From contig NZ_CANMAX010000001.1 in assembly GCF_947495995.1 (NCBI RefSeq), positions 682,001 through 746,000 of the forward strand: a stretch of DNA of 64,000 nucleotides. The letters run 5' to 3'. Source of the DNA: an uncultured Tenacibaculum sp. Lineage in GTDB: Bacteria > Bacteroidota > Bacteroidia > Flavobacteriales > Flavobacteriaceae. Below the pieces are notes generated by a model. That model saw only the letters and a list, made by a program, of their open reading frames with translations, was not told where the DNA came from and searched no databases. This document shows positions 1-6,675 of the stretch, piece after piece. Numbering within the stretch: the stretch's first letter is position 1; every line of letters starts with the position of its first letter. Both the position numbers and the translations under genes were made by a program.

Positions 1-45
1 GTTCGGCGAACTCCAATTTATATTTTGTTGATTATCTAAATTCAT
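1..45 (-). CDS. Start of an unidentified gene, cut by the window edge
   Basis: An ATG on the minus strand at 45-43 opens a frame that stays open to the left edge (MNLDNQQNINWSSPN). It begins only 15 bases after the stop of the JmjC gene and reads the same way, so it is probably the next gene of that operon. Fifteen residues are too few to identify it. In related clusters this place could hold a cyclase, transporter or another modifying enzyme, but nothing here shows that. Confidence 0.45.
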   Translation of the reverse strand, partial: MNLDNQQNINWSSPN

Positions 46-60
46 AACATTTACTTTTTC

Positions 61-1272
61 TTAATTTACTTTTAACAATCCTCCCCTTATTAATCTTTTA
101 CATAATTTTATCTTATTAGTATCATTGATTAAAGGAATTTCATTAATCTTAAACCCACCTTTGTTTTCCGATATAAACTCTAAACAAGGTGCAATCGAAA
201 TTGGTCCTCTTATGACATTTCCAGGAAAAATAATTCTTGAAATATTCCCAACTTGTTGTACAGTACTATCTACATTCTTTCTTTTTATTAAGTGAGTATC
301 TAGATCAATACAATCCATCACATCTAAACTTTCAAAGTGACCATCTGCTTGTGGTGAATTTTCCGATCTTAACTCCTCTTTTAATAGTTGAACTGATCCA
401 TAAATATTATTCTTTCTAGAAATATCGTTACATAATGTTTGTGAAATTTCTTCAATTTTACTTTTGATCAAACTAATGACATCTTCACTATTTAAATAAC
501 CTACCGGTAATGCTTTACGAAGCGAGATATCTGTTTGAGCTAAATTGTGTAATGTTTTACTAAAAAAGTCCAACCATTGTGTTGGATAAACTCCAATAGT
601 TAAGTGTAATGAAGAATCGTCAGTAGTATATGCTTCGTGAGGTATTCCTCTAGGAATATACATCATATCACCTGCTTCTAATATAATTTCTTTTACACCT
701 TGTAATTGTTCTCTTTGAAAGATCGGTTGAAAACTATTAACTAAAGGTGTTTTGTACTGATCATCGTATATTTTCCAATGCTTCTTTCCAGAAAGTTGCA
801 CTACAAATACATCATGGGTATCATAATGTGGTAATAATGCTTTTTGATTTTTAGGAGTCAAGTACATATTCCCTTTGGTCTTATGATTTAATAACCGTTT
901 TACATTCTTACACAATGTTTTAATAGGCTTCCAAAATCGATCTATCTCATTAATTACAATAGTATAACCATCACCATAAGCAGCATATAATTGATTTAAG
1001 TTTAGACTTCCGTCTTCATTCTCATATTTATTCTTATATAACGGTTCTTGATTCTTTACCACTCGGATATTAGCCCCATTAGGCCTATGGTAATCTAAAA
1101 CTTCGTCAACTTCTGAAATTTTCAAAAGTGATTCATTAAAAGAAATATTGTCTCTTTTTAAAAGTAGCACCTCCTTATCCCAGTACTTTTCTTTAAATTC
1201 ATTTAAAGATACTGGATAAATTAAATCTTCAAAGCTTGTTATACTTTTTAAATTTTCTACTAAATTTTCCAT
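61..1272 (-). CDS. JmjC/cupin_4 domain oxygenase of the RiPP cluster
   Basis: About 403 aa. It belongs to the JmjC cupin_4 family (ROXA/MINA-like, PF08007-type), which are Fe(II)/2-oxoglutarate oxygenases that hydroxylate protein side chains. The iron triad is visible: His-x-Asp in LLPHYDTHDVF (about H149 and D151) and the distal His in YIPRGIPHEA (about H212). The pattern QLSGKKHW between them is typical of the family. A TTG start 22 codons upstream keeps the frame open, but the ATG at 1272 gives a normal N-terminus and is preferred. The gene is divergent from the LanB operon and shares its control region. I infer that it modifies the precursor peptide, possibly its Asp/Asn residues. A ribosomal protein target cannot be excluded. 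Confidence 0.85.
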   Translation of the reverse strand: MENLVENLKSITSFEDLIYPVSLNEFKEKYWDKEVLLLKRDNISFNESLLKISEVDEVLDYHRPNGANIRVVKNQEPLYKNKYENEDGSLNLNQLYAAYGDGYTIVINEIDRFWKPIKTLCKNVKRLLNHKTKGNMYLTPKNQKALLPHYDTHDVFVVQLSGKKHWKIYDDQYKTPLVNSFQPIFQREQLQGVKEIILEAGDMMYIPRGIPHEAYTTDDSSLHLTIGVYPTQWLDFFSKTLHNLAQTDISLRKALPVGYLNSEDVISLIKSKIEEISQTLCNDISRKNNIYGSVQLLKEELRSENSPQADGHFESLDVMDCIDLDTHLIKRKNVDSTVQQVGNISRIIFPGNVIRGPISIAPCLEFISENKGGFKINEIPLINDTNKIKLCKRLIRGGLLKVN

Positions 1273-1370
1273 ACTTATATAATTTAAATTCCCGATTATT
1301 TCCCCTGTCTTTTCTGAGACATTTACAAGACAAATCAACGACTGAAAAAACTGGTTTCAAAGTGGACTTT

Positions 1371-1393
1371 TGTTAGTTTTATAAATCTGAACA
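1371..1393. promoter_or_regulatory. Candidate operator, imperfect palindrome, copy A
   Basis: The 23-base stretch has the right half TTTATAAATCTGAACA, which matches 15 of 16 bases of the perfect palindrome at 6332-6355. It lies between the divergent JmjC and LanB genes. Recurrence in both control regions of one cluster suggests a binding site for the cluster regulator. This is inferred from sequence alone. Confidence 0.5.
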
Positions 1394-1414
1394 CATAGAT
1401 TTATAAATCCATAG
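1394..1414. promoter_or_regulatory. Candidate operator, imperfect palindrome, copy B
   Basis: This stretch directly follows copy A and contains TAGATTTATAAATC, a 14-base exact match to the core of the palindrome at 6332-6355. The two adjacent copies are spaced about two helical turns centre to centre. It probably serves the lanB promoter, the jmjC promoter or both. Confidence 0.5.
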
Positions 1415-1488
1415 CACACTTTTTAACACACAGACGTCTGAAAAACAAATGTTTATCGTTTTTTTAAGAATTAAACTCGATAATTTGG

Positions 1489-1496
1489 TATTTTTG
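1489..1496 (+). promoter_or_regulatory. Promoter -7 element for the LanB operon
   Basis: TATTTTTG fits the Bacteroidota consensus TAnnTTTG. It lies 20 bases before the ATG at 1517, so the leader would be only about 14 bases. No good TTG -33 box is visible, which would fit activator dependence. Confidence 0.5.
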
Positions 1497-1516
1497 TCGG
1501 CTTAGAATTGATTTTA

Positions 1517-3730
1517 ATGATGAGTAATAAACAAAATCCTTATACTTTTTTAAAGAACTATTGTTTAAGAACACCTTTTTATTCATTAAATTTTTATCAA
1601 AACTTAACTAGTAAAAAAGATTTTTCACTCGATGATCTAAAAAAATATTGGGCGGAAAACGTATTTAGAGAAAGTATTTTTTTAGCCTCACCTGAACTCT
1701 ACTCTGAAATTGAAAAAGTTGTAAAAAGCAATACTCATTCAAAAAAAAATGAACGAATATTTCAATCGGTTTTTAAGTATTTAATTAGAGCTTCATCCAG
1801 ATGTACTCCTTTTGGTTTATTCTCGCAAATAAGTTTAAATTCAGTTGAAGGAAAGAAACCAACAACGAACTCTTTTAAAAGACGAACAAATTTTGATACA
1901 AATTATTTGTTCTCATTATCGGTTAGCTTATCTCAAATTCCTGAAATAAAAAGTCAATTAACTTTTTTCCCTAACACTTCTCTTTATCAAACTAAAAATG
2001 GTCAGTTTCGTTATGTAGAATATTCTATTGAGAAAAATAAGAGATCGTACAGCATAGAAGGGATAGAAGCATCGGAATACTTAAACATCATCATAAGTAA
2101 ATCTGAGAAAGGAAAAACTATAGATCAATTAACTGATTATTTAATCAATGAAGAAATCTCTTATGAAGAAGCAAAAGAGTACGTTGAAATATTAATTGAT
2201 AATCAAATTTTAGTTAGTGAATTATATCCTAATGTTACTGGTAATGATATTTTATCTGAATTAATTACATCTTTAGAAAAACTCAACGATATTGACCACA
2301 TCATTAAGGAATTAAAATCTCTTCAGAAAAGTTTATATCAAATAGATCAAACCTTAGGAAATGATAGAAATACTTATCAGGACATTATTAATAAATTAGA
2401 GAAAATAAATATTCCTTTTGATACTAAGCATTTATTTCAAACAGATTTAACTTCTGAAAAGGATATACAAACAATTGATGTAAAACACCTTTTCAATATT
2501 AAAAAGGTGATTCCTTTATTATTAAAGTTAAATGATTTTACAAAAAATGAGCAGCTTGAAAAGTTTAAAAAAGCTTTTATAGACAGGTACGATCAACAAG
2601 CTGTTTCTTTAGCTGAAGTTTTAGATATTGAAAGTGGAATTGGATATGTGCAAAGCAAAGAAGTTTCTGATACTACACCTTTTCTTCAAGATATAAAACC
2701 TATAAAGAAAAATTCATCTCAATCAGAACATTTTTTACTGAATGAAGCGCAAGAAATTATTTATCGAAAGTTAATTCAGTCTCAAGAAAACAAAGAGTAT
2801 ACTATAGAAATCACAGATAAAGATTTTGAAAATATTGAAACAGAATGGGATAATATTCCAGATACTTTATCCGCTTTTACAGAAGTTATTCATAATAGTG
2901 ATCAGCAAAAAATCATTCTACACGGATTAAGTAGTGGCGCAGGAAAATTATTAGCTCGTTTTTGTGGTGTAAATGATGAAGTTTTTGAACACACTCGTCA
3001 GATTACTGATATCGAACAATCGCTTAATCCAGAAAAGATATTAGCTGAAATTGTACATCTTCCTCAATCTAGAACAGGAAATATATTAAAAAGACCCCAT
3101 TTAAGGTCCTACGAAATACCTTATATAGCTAGATCTACAAAGCCAAAATCAAATCAATTATCAATAAATGATTTAACTGTATCAATAAGAAACAAAAAAA
3201 TCATTTTAAAATCAAAAGGACTTGATAAAGAAATATTACCAAGGTTAACAAATGCCCATTACTATAAATCTCATGCTTTACCTATATATCATTTTTTATG
3301 TGATTTAGAATTTCAAAATAAAAGAGCATATTTAGGATTCTACTGGCCAAATATTGCTTATAGATATTCTTTTTTACCTAGAGTTGTTTATAAAGATTTA
3401 ATTATATCTAAAGCAATATGGATATTATCAGATAATATTATTCAGGAGTTTGTTATTAAATATGATAATACATTAAAATCTATAGAAGATCTAAAGAAAA
3501 AATATAATATTCCTAGATACATTCAAATAAAAGAAGGAGATAATGCTTTATTAATAGATACAATACAACATGAAAGTATTAAGTTATTTATTAATACAAT
3601 TAAAAATAAGAAAAGTGTAATCTTAGAAGAATTTTTACATCTAAATGACAATAATGCTATAATAAATGAAAAAGAAAATTATGCTAATGAACATATTTTC
3701 ACTTTTTACAACGACCAAAAATTAAATTAA
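1517..3730 (+). CDS. Lantibiotic dehydratase, N-terminal (glutamylation) half, LanB-type
   Basis: About 737 aa, matching the glutamylation domain of class I LanB dehydratases (Lant_dehydr_N). That domain transfers glutamate from Glu-tRNA to Ser/Thr of a precursor peptide. The N-terminal motif RASSRCTPFGLFS (about residues 90-103) is diagnostic. A second conserved stretch, RSYEIPYIARS, lies near residue 530. The elimination domain is missing and is encoded by the next gene, so the enzyme is split, as in pinensin-type clusters of Bacteroidota. ATG 1517 (or 1520) is chosen over an upstream TTG. The spacing to the next gene is 5 bases, indicating one operon. Glutamylated Ser/Thr then become dehydroalanine and dehydrobutyrine. 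Confidence 0.9.
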   Translation: MMSNKQNPYTFLKNYCLRTPFYSLNFYQNLTSKKDFSLDDLKKYWAENVFRESIFLASPELYSEIEKVVKSNTHSKKNERIFQSVFKYLIRASSRCTPFGLFSQISLNSVEGKKPTTNSFKRRTNFDTNYLFSLSVSLSQIPEIKSQLTFFPNTSLYQTKNGQFRYVEYSIEKNKRSYSIEGIEASEYLNIIISKSEKGKTIDQLTDYLINEEISYEEAKEYVEILIDNQILVSELYPNVTGNDILSELITSLEKLNDIDHIIKELKSLQKSLYQIDQTLGNDRNTYQDIINKLEKINIPFDTKHLFQTDLTSEKDIQTIDVKHLFNIKKVIPLLLKLNDFTKNEQLEKFKKAFIDRYDQQAVSLAEVLDIESGIGYVQSKEVSDTTPFLQDIKPIKKNSSQSEHFLLNEAQEIIYRKLIQSQENKEYTIEITDKDFENIETEWDNIPDTLSAFTEVIHNSDQQKIILHGLSSGAGKLLARFCGVNDEVFEHTRQITDIEQSLNPEKILAEIVHLPQSRTGNILKRPHLRSYEIPYIARSTKPKSNQLSINDLTVSIRNKKIILKSKGLDKEILPRLTNAHYYKSHALPIYHFLCDLEFQNKRAYLGFYWPNIAYRYSFLPRVVYKDLIISKAIWILSDNIIQEFVIKYDNTLKSIEDLKKKYNIPRYIQIKEGDNALLIDTIQHESIKLFINTIKNKKSVILEEFLHLNDNNAIINEKENYANEHIFTFYNDQKLN

Positions 3731-3735
3731 AAGCT

Positions 3736-4584
3736 ATGAAACGAAATTTTATTCTTGGTGATGAGTGGATTTATTACAAAATCTATTGTGGAAAACGTAC
3801 AGCAGACACAGTACTCACAAACATCATCAAACCTCTTTCTGAAAAATTATTAAAAGAAAACTTAATCAATCAATGGTTTTTCATACGATATACAGATCCG
3901 AAACCTCATTTACGAGTTAGGTTTCACATTTTAGATACTGATAAGGTAGGTAATGTTATTAAAATAGTTAAGAATCATACAGAAAAACATGTTAATGATG
4001 GGACTATTTGTTCTATTCAAACTGACATGTATTCTAGAGAACTTGAGCGATATGGCTATAGTATTATTGAAGAAAGCGAACACCTTTTTTATATAGATAG
4101 CGAAACTTGTTTAGATGCACTAAGTTTAATAGACGATGATATTCTTTTATTTTTATTCTCTTTACGTTCCATAGACACTACACTAAATGCGTTTTATTTT
4201 GATATTGATCAAAAAATAAAATTTACAGCATATAATCGTGATCTATTTAAAAAAGAGTTTAATGCTAATAAAGCATTAAGTAAACAGCTAAATATAAAAT
4301 ATCAAACATTAAGAAACCCTATTCTATCTTTCTTTACAAAACCCCATAAAGAATTTACCCCACTTGTTGAATTACTAAATAAAAAGTCAGAAGAAATAAA
4401 ACAAAAAGTAAGAATTATAAACGATAATGTAAAAAATCAAAATTTAAGTATTGAAGATTTATTAGCTAGTCACATACATATGACTGTTAATAGAATATTT
4501 AGAGACAAACAGCGTTTGCACGAATTGGTTTGTTACAGTTGTTTATATAAATTTTATCAATTTCAAAAAAATGTCATTAAATAA
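3736..4584 (+). CDS. Lantibiotic dehydratase, C-terminal (elimination) half, thiopeptide-type domain
   Basis: The 282-aa protein is a stand-alone SpaB_C / thiopeptide-type bacteriocin biosynthesis domain. This is the glutamate elimination half of LanB. Typical signs are WIYYKIYCGKRTADTVL at the N-terminus, WFFIRYTDPKPHLRVRFH near residue 50, and the C-terminal pattern HIHMTVNRIF followed by a helix rich in Leu and Tyr. It should work as a complex with the preceding gene product on the same precursor. It overlaps the next gene by 14 bases, so the three genes are translationally linked. Confidence 0.9.
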   Translation: MKRNFILGDEWIYYKIYCGKRTADTVLTNIIKPLSEKLLKENLINQWFFIRYTDPKPHLRVRFHILDTDKVGNVIKIVKNHTEKHVNDGTICSIQTDMYSRELERYGYSIIEESEHLFYIDSETCLDALSLIDDDILLFLFSLRSIDTTLNAFYFDIDQKIKFTAYNRDLFKKEFNANKALSKQLNIKYQTLRNPILSFFTKPHKEFTPLVELLNKKSEEIKQKVRIINDNVKNQNLSIEDLLASHIHMTVNRIFRDKQRLHELVCYSCLYKFYQFQKNVIK

Positions 4585-6295
4585 AGTTATTCTTTTTATT
4601 TGCTGTAGTTTATTTACAATTTCCTATGCTCAACAAGGAAATGATATTCATAGCTTATTATCTAAAACACCTGAACAGTTAGAAGATTATTTTTCTAATA
4701 TTACTGAAGAAAAAAGAAAAAGTGAAATTGCTGATTCTGTTTTAATGGAAGTAAAGAAATCAAACAATCTTGATTTTCGTTTTAAAGGGTATTTTCTAAA
4801 ACTATTAGAAAACTCTCACAAACCTTTATCAATAAAATATGCAGATAGTATTTTATATGTAGCCAATAGAAAAAATGATAATTATATAAAAGCTTTAGGC
4901 AATTTATATAAAGGAATACAATTGTACTATCAATCAGAACATGTTGAAGCATTATCTTATTATTTAAAAGCTCAACAATACTTTAAGCAAAACAAAGATG
5001 AATATTATACTATTAAGATTCGCCACTACATAGGGCTTTTAAAAAATGCTTCTGGAAATGAGAAACAAGCATTAATTTTTTTTAAAAAAAATATTTCGTT
5101 TTTTGAGAAAGATTTAAAGCTAAAATCTAAATATGGGTCACAATACATAAAATCTCTATTTGCCTTAGGCGAATCATATAATCGTAATAGTAATTTAGAT
5201 TCTGCCAATGTAATAAATAAGATAGGACTAAAAGAAAGTTTAAAACTAGATAAAAGTATGTATCCATACTTTCTACTAACTTATGGCGCAACAATGTACT
5301 ATATGGAAAAACCTGAGTTAGGTATTGATAGCTTATTAAAGGCGACAAAATATCTAAACGAGAAAAAAAACTCTCTATCAGATGCTTACAGGTTGATTTC
5401 TTTATCTTACAAAAAAATGGATAAAGACAAATCTTTACTTCAATATTTATTAAAAATAGATTCGGTACATACACTACACCCTAACACAGTTTTAAATGCT
5501 CAGTGGGCTAACTCTGAGCTTTACAATTATCATAAAAAAATTGGTAATAAAGAAAAACAACTAGAAAACATAAACAAGTTACTATCTATAGATAGTATCG
5601 TAGAAACAAAATACTCCAAATTAGAAAAGAAAATAACAGAAGGTTACGATATACCCAATTTATTATCAGAGAGAGAAAACTTGATTAGCACTTTGAAAAA
5701 AGATAGTAATTCCAATCAAAAAACTTCTTTCATCTTTATTTTTTTGAGTTTTTCACTACTTCTTGTTTTATTCTATTTTTTAAGAAAAAACTATATTTTA
5801 AGACGTCGATTTCAGTCTATCATTCAAGATATAGATAGAAATGAGCAGCCAAAAATGGCAGATAAAATAAAAGAGAAGGAAGAACCTACTAAAGAACAAG
5901 AAACAACCGCTCAAAAACCACAAAAAACAGCTGGAATTTCAAAAGATCTTACAGAGAAAATTCTTTTAGGTTTAGATAAATTTGAAAAATCTCAACGTTT
6001 TACTAAAAAGAAATACACTTTAAATTCTTTAGCCAAAGAACTAAATACAAACAGTACTTATCTGTCAAAAGTTATTAATTTAGAAAAAGGAACAAACTTC
6101 TCAAATTATCTAAACAATCTTAAAATAGACTATGCAATTAATAGATTAACTAAAGATTCAAAGTTCCGATCTTACACCATAAAAGCCATCTCTGAAGAGT
6201 CTGGTTTTAATAATCAACTTACATTTTCTATAGCTTTTAACAAAAAAACTAAGTTACAACCTTCATATTTCATAAAACAACTTGAAAAGAAATAA
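4571..6295 (+). CDS. Membrane-anchored TPR / AraC-family regulator of the RiPP cluster
   Basis: 574 aa. A signal peptide (residues 1-20, ending SYAQ) is followed by a helical TPR-like region (about 60-350). A single membrane segment follows at about 385-404, then a charged linker and a C-terminal AraC-type double helix-turn-helix (about 480-574, with LNSLAKELNTNSTYLSKVIN and ISEESGFNNQLTFSIAFNK). The sensor part would be periplasmic and the DNA-binding part cytoplasmic, an architecture common in Flavobacteria. It overlaps the dehydratase half by 14 bases and lies just upstream of the precursor gene. It is therefore the likely regulator of the cluster and may bind the palindromes at 1371-1414 and 6332-6355. 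That binding is inferred. Confidence 0.85.
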   Translation: MSLNKVILFICCSLFTISYAQQGNDIHSLLSKTPEQLEDYFSNITEEKRKSEIADSVLMEVKKSNNLDFRFKGYFLKLLENSHKPLSIKYADSILYVANRKNDNYIKALGNLYKGIQLYYQSEHVEALSYYLKAQQYFKQNKDEYYTIKIRHYIGLLKNASGNEKQALIFFKKNISFFEKDLKLKSKYGSQYIKSLFALGESYNRNSNLDSANVINKIGLKESLKLDKSMYPYFLLTYGATMYYMEKPELGIDSLLKATKYLNEKKNSLSDAYRLISLSYKKMDKDKSLLQYLLKIDSVHTLHPNTVLNAQWANSELYNYHKKIGNKEKQLENINKLLSIDSIVETKYSKLEKKITEGYDIPNLLSERENLISTLKKDSNSNQKTSFIFIFLSFSLLLVLFYFLRKNYILRRRFQSIIQDIDRNEQPKMADKIKEKEEPTKEQETTAQKPQKTAGISKDLTEKILLGLDKFEKSQRFTKKKYTLNSLAKELNTNSTYLSKVINLEKGTNFSNYLNNLKIDYAINRLTKDSKFRSYTIKAISEESGFNNQLTFSIAFNKKTKLQPSYFIKQLEKK

Positions 6296-6331
6296 TAGAC
6301 TAAAAAACAAATATTTAAAAACTTAAAAACA

Positions 6332-6355
6332 TGTTTAGATTTATAAATCTAAACA
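6332..6355. promoter_or_regulatory. Perfect 24-bp palindrome, candidate operator of the precursor gene
   Basis: The stretch begins TGTTTAGATTTA and continues as its exact reverse complement. It ends 31 bases before the -7 element of the precursor gene. Close relatives of it occur at 1371-1393 and 1394-1414 in the other control region of the cluster. No T-tract follows, so an operator is more likely than a terminator for the upstream operon. Confidence 0.6.
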
Positions 6356-6386
6356 TATACTTCTTTTAAAATTCGTATTCACCTAT

Positions 6387-6394
6387 TAGATTTG
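6387..6394 (+). promoter_or_regulatory. Promoter -7 element of the precursor peptide gene
   Basis: TAGATTTG matches TAnnTTTG exactly and lies 37 bases before the ATG of the precursor. Together with the terminator at 6625-6659 it defines a short, separately expressed mRNA. This fits a precursor made in excess over its enzymes. Confidence 0.55.
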
Positions 6395-6431
6395 CTCTTG
6401 AGAAAAAAATTATATAAAATTTATTACAACC

Positions 6432-6605
6432 ATGAGAAATCAGAGAAACGAACAGAAAAAGTTGAGTTTAAAAAAATTCCAAATTGCTAAAATTAAAAAT
6501 CTACAGATGATTGTGGGAGGTAATTCACCTTTCAATTATAATAATGACGATGATGATGATGATGACTCTGGTGTAGACACTCAAAACAACCAAGGAAAAT
6601 TATAA
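6432..6605 (+). CDS. Lanthipeptide-type precursor peptide with Asp-rich, Cys-free core
   Basis: 57 aa. The leader, residues 1-30, contains KKLSLKKFQIAKIKNLQ and ends IVGG. This is the KLxLKKxxIAKLxxxQ...GG pattern of Bacteroidota class I lanthipeptide leaders. The predicted core after GG (27 aa) begins NSPFNYNN, continues with seven Asp and ends SGVDTQNNQGKL. It has two Ser and one Thr that could be dehydrated, but no Cys, so normal lanthionine rings cannot form. It lies between the dehydratase/regulator operon and a peptidase gene, with its own promoter and terminator. The Asp codons are mainly GAT repeats, which might expand or contract. The precursor role is strongly supported by leader and context. 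The mature structure is unknown. Confidence 0.85.
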   Translation: MRNQRNEQKKLSLKKFQIAKIKNLQMIVGGNSPFNYNNDDDDDDDSGVDTQNNQGKL

Positions 6606-6624
6606 AAGAAAACATTTTAGCTTT

Positions 6625-6659
6625 AAACCATGAATTGTAAAACAGTTCATGGTTTTTAA
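6625..6659 (+). terminator. Terminator of the precursor gene
   Basis: The arms AAACCATGAA and TTCATGGTTT (6625-6634 and 6646-6655) form a 10-bp stem with an 11-base loop, followed by a few T. It separates the precursor mRNA from the peptidase gene. It also argues against a peptidase start at the ATG inside the hairpin (6649). Confidence 0.7.
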
Positions 6660-6663
6660 TATT

Positions 6664-6671
6664 TATATTTG
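6664..6671 (+). promoter_or_regulatory. Promoter -7 element of the peptidase, giving a near-leaderless mRNA
   Basis: TATATTTG fits TAnnTTTG and ends only four bases before the ATG at 6676. With the usual spacing the transcript would start at or next to the start codon. Confidence 0.45.
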
Positions 6672-6675
6672 GGTA

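Noticed and set aside
6554..6577. GAT repeat as a simple microsatellite without coding meaning
   Set aside because: It is in frame within a precursor that has a canonical leader, promoter and terminator; length variation is still possible.
6649..6675. Longer N-terminus for the RiPP-cluster peptidase starting at 6649
   Set aside because: That ATG lies in the 3' arm of the precursor terminator, and the added residues spoil the lipoprotein signal that begins at 6676.
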